In this document: in pieces, positions 18,801-23,400 of the stretch
Layout: every line of letters begins with the position of its first letter
How positions within the stretch are numbered: position 1 is the stretch's first letter
DNA from: CAZCVI01 sp964502145
Lineage (GTDB): Bacteria > Acidobacteriota > Aminicenantia > UBA2199
Assembly: GCA_964502145.1 (NCBI GenBank)
Contig: CAZCVI010000006.1
Span: 62,001-126,000 of the forward strand
Reading direction: 5' to 3'
Length of the DNA: 64,000 nt
The notes under the pieces: model-generated
What the model was told of the DNA's origin: nothing
The model's database searches: none
Seen by the model: the letters and a program-made list of their open reading frames with translations, nothing else
Position numbers and translations under genes: made by a program

Positions 18801-19877
18801 ATTTTCGATCACCACTATCGTATCAAACAACACTGCACCACTCCCTAAAGGACTGTAACCTGCGATATCCAGCAACGGTGTATTTTCAAACGCTTCACGT
18901 TCCCGTAATAGCTCATCCGTCCGTAATACCAGGGCGATTAATGGTTCATCCGCCAATGAACGGATTCTTTGCGGAATCGTATTAATAAACAAACCCACCA
19001 TATGCTCCATCCCACTAATACTGGCGCTCCGACCAGACACAGTCGTGCCAAAAAGAATATCCTCTGTCCCGCTGTATTTTTGCACCAAGAGTCCCCAGGC
19101 TGAATAAAACACTGCGGCCTGTGTGACATGATGACGTGTCACAAACGCATCCAACTGCTCTTTTGTAGCCGACCCCAGCACAAGGGAAAACGTTTCCACT
19201 CCCATGACCCCGTCTGTTTTTGTTTTTTTGATTGGCAGTTCCGTTTGTGCTTCAAAATTATCCAGATATGCGCTCCAAAACTGCTCTTGTTGCTCGTTAT
19301 CCTGGTTCTGTATAAATTTAATGAACTCTTTAAATGGTGTTTTAACTGGAAGCAGTGTTTTTTTACCCACACACAGGTTGTGATAGGCCGTAAAAAATTC
19401 TTTCAGGAGAATCCCGTTACTCCAGCCATCATAAATGATGTGGTGGTTGCTAATAATCATTTCGTAATGGTGTGGAGATAGTTTACACAAGATAACACGC
19501 CAGGGAACTTCATGTAAATCAAAGGGGGTTTGCCGATCATTATTTTTAATCTCAAGCAGTTGCGCTGCTTGGCGATCTAAGTCTACAGCGGTGAGGTCAT
19601 AAAAGAGAATTTTGCAGGCATGTTCTTTTAAAATGATTTGTGTTGGCTTTTCCAGTTTCTCCCATCGGAAGATTGTGCGCAGCATTTCATTGGTTTTTGT
19701 CACAGTTTGCCATGCTTTTTCAAAGTTTAACCTGTCCACTTCTCCAAAAAGTTCCACGCTTAATTGTTCGTGGTATATCGAACTCTGCCCGTCGTGAAGA
19801 TAATGAAAAAGCATCCCCGCTTGCATAGATGTCAACATCAGGATGTCAGTTATGTTTTTACTTTTAAGTTGTCTCAT
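1..19877 (-). CDS. Giant NRPS P2, 3'-truncated, with radical SAM/B12-interrupted A domain
   Basis: Second multimodular NRPS, 6,625 codons in the window with no stop; the reading frame at both ends agrees (MRQLKSKN at the start, FGAVVSGR at the left edge), so the 3' end is outside. The ATG (19875-19877) is well supported: an in-frame TAA lies two codons upstream and GAGG sits 7 nt before it. Layout: C-A-T, C-A(radical SAM/B12)-T, C-A-T, C-A-T, C-A-T-E, C(partial). The first domain is an ordinary C domain with intact HHIIYDG rather than a loading A-T, so P2 probably accepts a chain (or acyl group) from another protein. It is the 3' neighbour of P1, which already ends in a TE; gene order therefore does not equal biosynthetic order, or P2 is a separate line. 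Module 2 is the most unusual part of the window. Confidence 0.97.
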   Translation of the reverse strand, partial: MRQLKSKNITDILMLTSMQAGMLFHYLHDGQSSIYHEQLSVELFGEVDRLNFEKAWQTVTKTNEMLRTIFRWEKLEKPTQIILKEHACKILFYDLTAVDLDRQAAQLLEIKNNDRQTPFDLHEVPWRVILCKLSPHHYEMIISNHHIIYDGWSNGILLKEFFTAYHNLCVGKKTLLPVKTPFKEFIKFIQNQDNEQQEQFWSAYLDNFEAQTELPIKKTKTDGVMGVETFSLVLGSATKEQLDAFVTRHHVTQAAVFYSAWGLLVQKYSGTEDILFGTTVSGRSASISGMEHMVGLFINTIPQRIRSLADEPLIALVLRTDELLREREAFENTPLLDIAGYSPLGSGAVLFDTIVVIENYPLDSALLPADSALSIHSFAMEEMTHYDLTVGIMPFKEIECFFSYQRQCFAKESIQNMALHFKAIIEYMVANPERNFSQLAILSADEKKQLLYEFNNTFAPYPQDKTIAHLFAEQVAQNPDFIAIIGAATRGNSQLTYHELNNKATQVANTLIANGVLPGTIVGIMMYRSLEMVIGILAILKSAAAYLPIDPTSPETRKQYMLADSSAKILITSQFIQDSLHHPPITRIIPITRIIPITPVTHVTPIIPTTPIIPITPITPAYLLYTSGTTGKPKGVLVNHRAVVNRLYFLKQQYHLDEHDVVLQKTPLTFDVSVCELFRWILPGARLYILPLDRENQPEVILDAIAKQKVSTIDFVPSMLTVFLEFLSLEHGITHWQSLRWVFAGAEVVRPELVANFNRIVTARGSHAQLINAYGPTEATVDVTFFNCSSSIPSAIVPIGKPIHNTRVFILDKVGCLQPIGIPGELCIAGDCLAMGYLNNPELTREKFPIASFSAPMSTSSLLIYRTGDLSRWMPDGNIEFLGRIDHQVKIRGLRIELGEIESQLLTHKNIKDALLVVKDRGQDDQFLCAYLVPRVEPTLETPLLSPAQLTLYLAAILPDYMIPAYFVWLPEMPVLSNGKINRHALPEPEWITSQAYEAPRNAMEEKLAEIWSDVLSVETPIGIHDNFFRMGGHSLKAMNMVSKIHRELNVVVPVKEIFANPTIGILADYMTAHENLPQDSFTAIAAVETKEYYPLSAAQQRLFILYFMETNSINYNMHDVFHLEGQLDMPRLEKSLAQLVARHESLRTAFFLVHDQPVQKILPNEAIHFSITVYELTEHSSQPDRILTQNELLDNTELKDINQRFLQPFDLAKAPLFRVGIIKIAKNSHILMASMHHIISDGISIDIFIKDFIALYHGTTPMPLNVQYKDYSLWFKQRKENGAIEKQRAYWLAEFAGEIPRLTLPQDFPRPLVQSFAGEKIYFSLPPAASQELKKRAQAEDVTLFMMLIAIYYLLLWRLSGSEEMIVGTPTTGRRHVDLEAIIGMFVNTLAIKINLEKEIFFKDFLQQVKQKALAAFENQDYQFDDLVEEILPDRDLGRNPLFDMMFILQNMNTADIKIAGLQITPLPFETYIAPFDMYLMAEERQDALFFTVAYGTKLFKTKTIHRFMAYYLTILETVVSHPDVALAQIEILSPVEKHELLVAFNNTRTPYAQEQTIQHWFEQQVERTPAAIAVFGEGAITYDALNGKANQLAHLLRQKGVGPDTIVALMMPRSIQMIVGLLGILKAGGAYLPINPEYPAQRILAIMEDSGGHYFLTDEKTSHALSFSALQRLDVPEVVPQVTANRAQIINFDGLPHPNRTLINYDKYHNFIGIAPAKYTMNIQATRGCPYKCAFCHKIWPKTHVIRSAENIFAEINTCYQAGMKRVVFIDDVFNLNKKNSGEFFKTIIRNKYDLQLFFPNGLRGDILTADFIDLMIEAGTVNMALALETASPRLQKLMGKDLNLEKFAANVHYITQKYPHVVLELEMMIGFPTETEAEALQTLELLKSFKWIHFPNLHILKIFPNTDMAKLAIKNGVNQRLIEASATLAFHELPETLPFAKDFVREYQARFTNEYFFSKERLLHVIKQQVKSFTADELVQKYDSYLPVDIKSFADILKCADITANELGPIQFIPETRWAAPQFSQRIKAFYPMPPSKEHALRVLLLDLSQYFRSDSSHSLYDVGAEPLGLMYLATYLKEQLGEEVEVKVLKSRIDFDNYDGLQAQIFLYKPHLIGLRTLSMYKDFFHRTVSLLRHWGLTIPIIAGGPYATSDYKQILQDHQINLAVLGEGELTMAHLVKEMIAHNNSWPNDKILETIPGVAYIRQQDKVLSTRSQREVIFLDQISRPLEQMPYTNPKPINTPQDLLYLISTSGSTGKPKSVMLEHRTLINLMAFQFQRTRIEFSRVLQFAAIGFDVSVQEIFSPLLVGGTLFLPKNELKSDVPRLFEFIQWHQIKTLFLPPAFLNFVFSEPDYIPLFPDCVLHIIAAGEQLVVNETLQKFLKERGIFLHNHYGPSETHVVTTLTIDPRGEIPQLPGIGKPVSNTGIYIVARNNNIQPIGVSGELLIGGIQVGRGYLGNVSLTAEKFVPNPFVLGDRLYRTGDMACWLSDGNIQFLGRLDFQIKIRGFRIELGEIEAQLKKHPAIKDAVVVALADKKGEIVLVVYYVLVALSSVPLLQEFLVKVLPDYMVPAHYIALPRIPLTASGKVDRRALPPPEGSAGSGYVAPRNMLENKLAEIWCGVLGIDLVRDGVGIDDNFFQMGGHSLKATSLTSRLAKEFHVKVPLVEIFKQPTIRGLAHYIKEATQEEHIRIAAVEKKEYYPLSSPQKRLYFMQSLDVSSTAYNMNQVMQLKGKVDAEKLADTFARLVARHESFRTSFHMLEEDPIQIIHDTLSFTLNKSFAELFQKRLPDGPPEALVKQFIHPFDLAQAPLLRVEWVKCAEEYSFLLVDMHHIIADGLSIEIVINDFVRLYQGQSLAPLPVQYKDYTTWQYHSLNAEALFSQEKYWLSHMQGLMYTTLPSDYFDSEAQDTGGVFNQEIGTELYLKIEAFCHLHEITMFIFLLTVFELALASHIDQWDVTFGIPSSLRDHLDLKELIGIFLNVVLIRAKIEPQESFLEHLSKNKANVMEALMNREYPYEILAEKLRASRTLTHNELFSILFNYFPQEANKKISTLDFEIIPQKIDRVAAKYDLTLYLLDKTDRTDTTKATNHLVLSAVYKSSIYKEDSIKTLLADFVTIIERVVEDASRSNAQLTMRHIPDLMFREGNDAITAFYHTQPSSTSSPEMVVSIISQWARLSPDKIAVESEHERVSFAELEHQSNRIANFLHGKSHTTPHVIILLERSALLLEAIVAVLKCGYVFVPVDPLLPVNRVKKMIELSQAEWVITNQTYYQKCAEIFISPIESTDHIHLQTLVIEKNPVALGGKPYYLAAETGPVPLAFAPIYNELCYLNFTSGSSGTPKGILGRQPGLIHFIQWEINQFAVDQHFNISQITSPSFDMFLRDVFLPMMAGGTCCIPPQHTLLDMKELILWLEEKKITLMHIVPSLFKQLVSELESPLHFPDMKYILLAGELLRGGDVHYFMQLYEPRIRLFNLYGPTETTLAKLFYAILPADGHRSIIPVGKPMNGAQALILNSLKQACFPCQLGEIYIRTPYRSAGYFNLPELTQSLFIQNPYGTHPDDLIYKTGDMGRILADGNIEVTGRVDLQVKIRGIRIEIGEIENRLLAHSHIREAVVKAWDESNGEKYLCAYLLLVPGAILSAADVKEYLAKEFLEAMVPAHVVFMDYFPVLPNGKTDKNALPEPELLETENYIEPINERERKLQKIWSEVLRKELHTISVLANFFELGGHSLKVAALASKIRREFNTSVPIPEFFKTTTIRGLSQYMQTIQGTETAGHVVIKPTEKKAYYPLSSTQKRLYFLQIMAETGTAYNIPQVFILRGKVELEKLEKAFAILVQRHDSFRTSFHMLAEEPIQRIQDTLSFTLDKRFAELFQKRLPDGPPEAFITEFIRPFNLSLAPLLRVALVKMAEEQFLLMVDMHHIVSDGTSMGILAREFMVLYEGQLLPALMLQYKDYAVWETQHPESIKQKEAYWVREFAENIPLLDLPLDFVRPALKSEAGSEFRLRVDASLTRALNLFALQHKVTLYMLLLAVYNILLTKLCNQDIFVVGSPSAGRLYGELDPVIGMFVNTLLLKNNPAGGKSVLVFLQEVREKALRAFANQDYPYGELVEKVLQNRDAGRNPLFDTMFVLQNVDIPTLKTPSLKLEPYGIEWHTSKFDLTLMCIEVEQQLVCNFVFSTGLFKAETIQRIAHYYKQLLVLVLANPAEKIAALNFLPLAEREQILFAFNTTDADYAKTKTIPQLFIEQAVRTPDNIAIIGEKDSLCHLTYAELNNTSTQVAHILMEQGVISGDIIAIMADRSITTIIAMIGTLKSGAAYLPIDPDYPQERINYILQDSSAKLLLTKQFIQDSTPVTNVTPIIPIIPIIPIPPITPINVAYIIYTSGSTGTPKGVLVEHASLLNFITYQARFFDIVADDRILQFSNLCFDASAEQVYSALLNGAVLVLTTKETILDIEKIEAYLIQQAITHLHAGPSFLTLLSVSKEYHLKRVVSGGDICPLALVEAWNPHCDFYNKYGPTETTVTSIELKIKQGETIPPVLSIGKPIANTQIYVLDAAKKVVPLGVAGEVFIGGAGVSLGYLNNPELTAEKFISLGELSSLSTEAVRVFKTGDLGRWLTDGSVQFLGRIDSQVKIRGFRIELGEIENQLLKHPRIKEAVLIAKTANDHNKYLCAYVVMKEKETKAVDALVLREYLAKCLPEYMIPAYFVPLERLPLTTTGKVNRALLPEPGLTPLATGYEGPRNDVERKLREIWGLILGLSEEKIGIHDNFFVLGGHSLRATTMMSRIHKQLEIKIALAQIFTHATIAGLGELIGKSQKTTFAQIEVVEKKEYYPLSSAQKRLYFLQMMEPSSTSYNMPKIIKLQGRIKWEKLQAIFAQLVQRHDSFRTSFHMLAEEPIQRIQDTLSFKIDKSFAELFQKRLPDGPPEAISTEFIRPFDLAQAPLLRVALVPLAEVQFLLMVDMPHIIFDGMSTSVLVHEFMALYEAQPLPALRLQYKDYALWERAQQIKIKAQESYWLAEFSEAVPALDLPFDYVRPALKSDEGCNFSFSFNAAETRALNELAVAQGVTLYMVLLALYSLFLAKLCNQEIIVVGTPTAGRSHADLEHVIGMFVNTLVIKNTAAPQQSFYSFLQGVKEKTVNAFANQDYQYDALVDSVVKNRETSRNPLFDTMFVLENQEIPTLANASLKLEPYGYEHNTAKFDLTLICIEVDQLISCTLEYATTLFNSQTIQRFATYLQELLTTVLQNPAQHLADIEMLPPAEKDQLLFVFNNTTAAYPDNKTIYQLFNEQTERTPDHSAIVGPTSGGGQITYAQLNQKSNQIADYLYTTKGIQPGDCIAVLMDRSIELIIVLLAIIKARAAYVPVDVSLPVERLQLVCNDASIPVIISQRNYLPKLTSFQNQCPALHSILCIEELHDKINPNACPLPLPGLQTDPAYVMYTSGSSGIPKGVLVEHRTIVNTIIWRKHNYEYAPGHVSLQVPPYFFDSSVTDIFTPLLGGARLVLIRDEERSDLTVLRNTIINNHVSHFIVVPIFYNVMLEEIAVALKHIKMICCAGDNFPDELIRKHFERLPHVRIFNEYGPTENSVNTTAYELHPHSPKALIGKPISNVAVYVLNVFLKLCPIGVTGELCLAGSSLARGYLNRPELTAEKFIHFLSTRCYRTGDLGRWLADGNLEFLGRLDNQVKIRGMRIEIGEIENQLLKVAHIKEVAVLLRQEHNQTQFLVAYIVPHSFPDPSCTAAFLKEFLAERLPAYMIPSYFMPLEKLPLTPNGKLDMNALPAPETETTEAYTMPRNELEKIMVAIWEAVLGKPSISIHDNFFYIGGDSIKSIQIMSRLNRTGYKVEMKDLFLYPVIAELSAHVKKVQRVPDQAFVCGVVPLTPIQKTFFQAYSPNSHHYNQALMLFAPAGIQTEAIKKVFNHIQVHHDALRMTYQVDSSTGDVVQRNHGLDYPLSLQEYDFTDHENNITLMEETINHIQQGINLEHGPLLKLGLFHRADGDRLLIVIHHLVIDGLSWRILLEDIETLYQQITSGQAPVLPLKTDSFKNWADTLHVYAQHKTLLQEIPYWAHLESQTIAPINSDCSSTEKTFAEPAHESFMLSQAETTLLLHEVNQCYHTEINDILLTALGIAMQKTFGHHHVLIALEGHGRESIAQEIDISRTVGWFTTEYPVLLDISYATDTGRQIKEVKETLRKVPNKGIGYGLLKYLSTQNLSVPFTLKPQIIFNYLGQFDADVKHVSLFHIAKESTGLSVSPHTAPAYELQINGMLANNRLSMNVSYLNTRFKPETIATLTRLFHSQLQHIITFCAAKKDVEPTPSDFTYSLLTIEQLQQVLDVYVHVADIYTLSPMQEGMLFHALLDESSHAYFQQTAFRLQGQLDIPLVEKSLNELVKRHHILRTAFVYKDIPRPVQVVLHSRSVRFYFQDISHISDSQEKEDFIRDFKTQDKKTPFNLSTDILVRAAILQLDAATYEFIWSFHHILMDGWCIGIINSEFFQIYSSYVQHKPYQLPPIKPYRNYIAWLENKDKDESGLYWENYLASFTEQTDILKPKTYKTQEPVTYNNKRISFQLDSQQTELLYALAAQHHVTMNTVSQTLWAILLGKYTRKEDVLFGAVVSGR
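844..5395 (-). other. P2 module 5, C-A-T-E, Tyr-related code, epimerised
   Basis: The C-domain motif is PHIIFDG (near 4958-4978): the first His of HHxxxDG is Pro and the catalytic second His is kept. A3 core near 3515-3550; specificity residues D-S-T-I-C-A-E-V-N as in P1 module 12. The carrier near 2390 is GGDSIKS. The E domain, about 844-2245, begins VVPLTPIQKTFF, with HHLVIDGLSW near 1825-1846 and EGHGRE, so a D-residue is expected. Confidence 0.87.
5083..5230. repeat. Near-identical C-domain tract, copy in P2 module 5
   Basis: A 50-bp GC-rich block (5083-5132) encodes FAELFQKRLPDGPPEA; near-identity with 8215-8362 continues for about 150 bp. The block stands out from its AT-rich surroundings. 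Confidence 0.85.
6741..6813. repeat. 9-bp minisatellite in A2-A3 linker of P2 module 4
   Basis: About 8 three-codon units encoding Ile-Pro and Thr-Pro, in frame, before the A3 core. Confidence 0.88.
8215..8362. repeat. Near-identical C-domain tract, copy in P2 module 4
   Basis: Matches 5083-5230 with a few mismatches over about 150 bp; the 50-bp core also matches 11485-11534. Confidence 0.85.
8531..11799 (-). other. P2 module 3, C-A-T, unknown substrate
   Basis: C domain with HHIIADG near 11359-11379, A3 core FTSGSSGTPKG near 9840-9875, carrier GGHSLKV near 8680. Specificity residues D-M-R-H-L-A-L-L-A resemble no code I know; Arg at position 3 is unusual. The A2-A3 linker is not repetitive (ESTDHIHLQTLVIEKNP). 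The A domain is of another clade than its neighbours. Confidence 0.84.
11485..11534. repeat. GC-rich 50-bp block, copy in P2 module 3
   Basis: Identical over 50 bp to 5083-5132, encoding FAELFQKRLPDGPPEA in the module 3 C domain; the flanks diverge faster than in the other two copies. Confidence 0.85.
11800..16626 (-). other. P2 module 2, C-A(radical SAM + B12)-T, predicted Pro
   Basis: About 1.7 kb longer than a normal C-A-T. C domain with HHIISDG near 16150-16170. The A domain starts normally (LKAGGAYLPINPEYP), is interrupted after EDSGGHYFLTDEKTSHA, and resumes at LYLISTSGSTGKPKSV near 13090-13125. In this A3 motif the usual Tyr is Ser and PKGV is PKSV; Thr/Ser/Gly and the Lys are kept. 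Specificity residues are D-V-Q-F-I-A-H-V-V, exactly the Pro code, with HNHYGPSETHV at A5. Carrier GGHSLKA near 11945. All modules around it are uninterrupted. Confidence 0.92.
13160..14870 (-). other. Radical SAM + B12-binding insertion in the Pro A domain
   Basis: About 570 residues (roughly 1670-2240 of P2) between A2 and A3. The radical SAM motif TRGCPYKCAFC has cysteine codons at 14685-14687, 14673-14675 and 14664-14666 (residues 1731, 1735, 1738); IDDVFNLN, ALALETASPRL and EMMIGFPTET follow as in the family. Next, about 13340-13750, comes a B12-binding-like Rossmann domain: LRVLLLD, EPLGLMYLATYL, AGGPYAT, LGEGE. In standard B12-radical SAM enzymes the B12 domain precedes the radical SAM domain; here it follows. 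No DxHxxG is present, which is normal for this class. Likely a cobalamin-dependent methyltransferase acting on the loaded proline; another radical reaction cannot be excluded. Expected cofactors: a [4Fe-4S] cluster, SAM and cobalamin. Confidence 0.88.
16627..19877 (-). other. P2 module 1, C-A-T, possibly Arg-like
   Basis: The N-terminal C domain begins within about 15 residues of the start (ILMLTSMQAGMLFHYL), with HHIIYDG near 19426-19446. It resembles elongation C domains, so an upstream donor is likely. A3 core near 17970-18005; specificity residues D-V-C-D-F-G-A-V-D are the same as in P1 module 2. Carrier GGHSLKA near 16780. The A2-A3 linker holds the longest Pro repeat in the window. Confidence 0.87.
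18019..18130. repeat. 9-bp minisatellite in A2-A3 linker of P2 module 1
   Basis: About 12 in-frame units of three codons each (GGGAATTAT-like on the + strand), encoding Ile/Val-Ile/Thr-Pro triplets immediately before YTSGTTG. The longest array of this kind in the window. Confidence 0.9.
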
Positions 19878-19884
19878 CTTTTAA

Positions 19885-19888
19885 CCTC
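19885..19888 (-). promoter_or_regulatory. Ribosome binding site of P2
   Basis: GAGG on the minus strand, 7 nt before the ATG at 19875-19877. With the in-frame TAA two codons upstream of the ATG it fixes the P2 start. I see no convincing -35/-10 pair; the AT-rich stretch 19925-19960 is the only candidate area. Confidence 0.75.
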
Positions 19889-19977
19889 ATTTAGCTTGAT
19901 TTTTGATTCATAATTGGCTTACCCACACTCATATTTTTTTATTTATAGCCATATTAAGTTTGCAGAAGGGCATATTC

Positions 19978-20262
19978 TCCTGCTTAGCGAAAGAGCTTTC
20001 GCTATAGCGAAAGTTTCTTCTGTATAGCGAAAGGTATTTCCTGTATGGAGAAAAAGCACACCTGCATAGAGAAAAAGTACACCTGCATGGAGAAAGAGTT
20101 TTCCTGCATGGAGAAAGAGTTTTCCTGTTTGGTGAAAGAGTTTTCCTGCATGGTGAAAGTGACTCCTGTTTGGTGAAAGTGTCCCCTGTATGGTGAAAGT
20201 ATCCCCTGTTTGGTGAAAGTGTCCCCTGTTTGGTGAAAGTATCCCCTGTTTGGTGAAAATGC
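19978..20262. repeat. Intergenic minisatellite, about 14 units of 20-22 bp
   Basis: Head-to-tail units with + strand consensus CCTGTTTGGTGAAAGTGTCC. The right-hand units (20140-20262) are the most uniform and exactly 20 bp; the left-hand units (19978-20040) diverge to a TAGCGAAAG core. The mix of 20, 21 and 22 bp breaks any reading frame, so short open frames here are unlikely to be genes. It occupies most of the P1-P2 gap and lies upstream of P2; role unknown. Confidence 0.9.
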
Positions 20263-20271
20263 CTGCATTTC

Positions 20272-20410
20272 AATGAAAGAAAAAGAAGACCACAGATTAC
20301 ACAGATTAAAATGATTACGCAGATTGGTTTATTTCTTTTTGTTCTAGTCATCTTTTAATCTCTGTCAATCATTTTAATCTGTGTAATCTGTGGTCTTCTT
20401 TTCTTTCATT
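20272..20410. terminator. Long inverted repeat just after P1 stop, possible terminator
   Basis: Left arm 20272-20316 and right arm 20367-20410 are reverse complements except for one extra A in the left arm; the loop is about 50 nt. The right arm begins about 20 nt past the P1 stop in the direction of transcription, so the RNA could form a long AT-rich hairpin. There is no classic GC stem with a U-tract, so termination is a guess; it could equally be a dispersed repeat element or a 3' stabiliser. Confidence 0.6.
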
Positions 20411-20430
20411 ACCTATAGCCTGAACAGTTC

Positions 20431-23400
20431 CTATTTTAATTCCTGTTCAATCACATCGTTAAATAATCGGGCGAACTCCGCGATTTGTTCCTTTTCTCTG
20501 AATATAGAATGATGATCGCCATGAACTTCATGATAGATTACTGGATTGTGACAATAATCGTGCCAGGATTCTTCTCTATTTTCGTTCTGATTGGCCCAGA
20601 AAAAATGGAGTGGGGCATTAATTTTCCCAATAGGCTGATAAATAATACTCGCCATACGGTGGGCACGGTTCACATTTTGATAATGAACCAATTCACTACC
20701 AGTTAGCCCAAAATAATTAGGTAATGCCATAGCATTGGCAATAAGTATTTGTCGCAACTGCTCCACCATATTGGGATCATGGCTTAAAAAATCCACGGCC
20801 ATAGTCCACAGCGCTGTGATATCATCTAGCTGTTCTAAATCCGCGTTAATTCCCGCTGCATCAAAGAACCCCTTTATATATTTTCTTTCAGAAACCACTG
20901 AAAAAGGGTCTATACTCATATCTGGAGTGTAATCGGGACCGGAACTATCTATAAAAGCCAGGAAAGATACTTTTTCACCCATTCTTTCCAATTGCAGGGT
21001 CATTTCCAGTGCCACGTGCCCACCCCACGACCACGTAAAAAGATTATACGGACCAAAAGGCTGGACCTGTTTTATCTGCTGGATATATCTGGCAGCTATC
21101 TCCTCTACTGTGACATTTTTAGGGACGAAATTCTGTTGATCTTCCGCTTCGATACCCCAACATCTGAAGTAAGTACCCAATTGCTTGGAAAATTCAGTAT
21201 ATGCTCCCACATCTCCCAATACTTCATGAACAAAAAAGATATTTTTTATGGAACTGGGCGCACCATTTAACATGACAAAGTTGTCAGGTATCGCGAATAC
21301 GACATCAGGCAACTCGGCACTACTTAAATAGTCTTCCAAAGCGGCAATCGTGGGATAACTAAACAAGGTTGTCAAAGGGATATCTTTGCCCAATTTTTCG
21401 CGTAATTTATTGGCGACCCTGACGAAATCAAGAGAATTGCCACCAAGATCAAAAAAATTGTCTTGGATACCAATTTTTTGAAGACATAAGATATCCTGCC
21501 AGATGGCAACCATGATATGCTGCATGGGATTCTCTGGAGGTAAATAGATACTACTACTAAAAAAATCACTTTCTTGCGGTGGTGGAAGTTGTGGACGGTC
21601 AACTTTTCCATTGCTATTCAAAGGTATACTGTTGAGATGCACAAAACAAGAAGGAACCATATAAGTAGGTAATTTTTCCTCGATAAATCCCTTCAACTGG
21701 GCGTTAGTTGGAACACTCTCAATAGTCGTAAAATAGGCGCACAAGTAATGCCGTTGTTGGCTTTTCATGTCAATCACAACCGCTTCTTTTATGGATGGAT
21801 GAGTATTCAGAATGCTCTCTATTTCACCGAGTTCTATGCGGAAACCACGGATTTTTACCTGTTGATCGATGCGTCCCAAGAATTCGATATTACCATCAGC
21901 TAACCAGCGGGCAAGATCACCCGATTTGTAGATTTTTGCGGACGACGCAGACGATGTGTAGGAATTAGCAAAAGCAGGCAATGATACAAATGTATCGTGG
22001 GTTAAATCCGGGTGATTAAGATATCCTCTGGCCACACTGTCACCGCCAATATATATTTCTCCACTGATTCCGATTGGAACAGGTTGATTGGTTTTATCAA
22101 GTATGTAAATGGTTGTATTGGCAAGAGGTTTGCCAATAGGAATAGTGAGTGCATTAGGATCAATCTTTTCAATACCATAATAGGAAGCATACACAGTAGT
22201 CTCTGTAGGACCATATACATGAATAATACGACCTTGACCAAGATAATCAAGGGCTTTTTGGGAATGTTCCACTGATACACGTTCACCACCAAAGAGGATT
22301 TTCCTGATATGACTAAGACATTGGATGTCTAAATCCACAAGAGTATTAAACAGTGCGGTTGTGATAAAGAATACAGTTATTTGCTCAGTTTGAATCTTTT
22401 TTGACAGACTGTGAATCGCCAATATATCCTCATGAGAGATCAGCACCAGCACTGCACTATTCAACAAGGCACCAAAAATATCAAATACAGAACCATCAAA
22501 GGCATAACTAGATAACTGCAAAATACGATCTTCGGGATTAATGGTTATGTAATTGGTGTTCTTGACTACACGGGTGACATTATAATGGGTGGTTAACACA
22601 CCTTTGGGTCTGCCGGTGGAACCGGAAGTGTAGATGATGTAGGCAAGATTGGCGGGAGTGATGGGAGTGATGGGAGTTATGGGAATTATGGGAATTATGG
22701 GAATTATGGGAAGTATGGGAGTGATGGGAATTATGGGAGTGGAGTCTTGGATGAATTGGTGGGTTACTAGGATACTGGCGGCACTATCGGTGAGCATAAA
22801 GTGTTTGCGGTCGGGGGGTAAGTCGGGGGCGATGGGTAAATATGCAGCACCTGATGTTAGGATACCTAAGATGCCGATGATCATTTCAATGGAACGGTTT
22901 ACTGTGATCGCGACAATTGTGTCGGGGATCACTCCTTGTGAGATTAACACGTGGGCCAATTGCATGGATTGTTTATTTAATTGGGCGTAGGTTATTTGAT
23001 TTAGGCCATTGTGTTCGTTTTGTTCGCTTAAGGCGATGCGGTCGGGGGTATGTTGGGCTTGTTCTTGGAATAATTGCGGGATAGTTTTGTCTGCTGGATA
23101 CGAGGTGGCCGTGTCATTAAACACGACTAATAAACGGTGCTTATCTTGGAGTGATAACATGGTTAATTCTGCTACTTCACAGGCTTCATTCTGGAGAAGC
23201 TGCGCAAATAAAACATGGAAATGATGGGCGATTTGTTCTACATAAAGCCCATCAACAGCAAAACCATTGTATTGAAATGAGATCAGTAATTGCTGCGTCT
23301 CTTCCACAATCACATTAAAATTATAATTGGTTTGCGCAAAGGATTCCACATTGGTTAACGCTAAAGATAATCCAGTCGCTTTACTTTTTGCAGGGCTATC

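Noticed and set aside
19128..19481. Plus-strand frame of 117 codons
   Set aside because: Antisense to the P2 module 1 C domain, whose conserved motifs are continuous there.
19978..20262. CRISPR array
   Set aside because: Units are contiguous with no unique spacers of constant length, the repeats are only 20-22 bp and degenerate, and no cas gene is present.
19929..20351. Open frame of 140 codons on the minus strand in the gap, and an 88-codon frame at 20002-20268
   Set aside because: Both are built from the minisatellite and one palindrome arm. Units of 20-22 bp shift frame, and the two overlapping frames read the same repeat in different phases. No ribosome binding site is evident.
22649..22990. 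Plus-strand frame coding a G-V-M-G-I-M-G repeat protein (also 30482-30673 and 43129-43323)
   Set aside because: These are antisense readings of the Pro-repeat linkers; the repeats themselves create stop-free frames.
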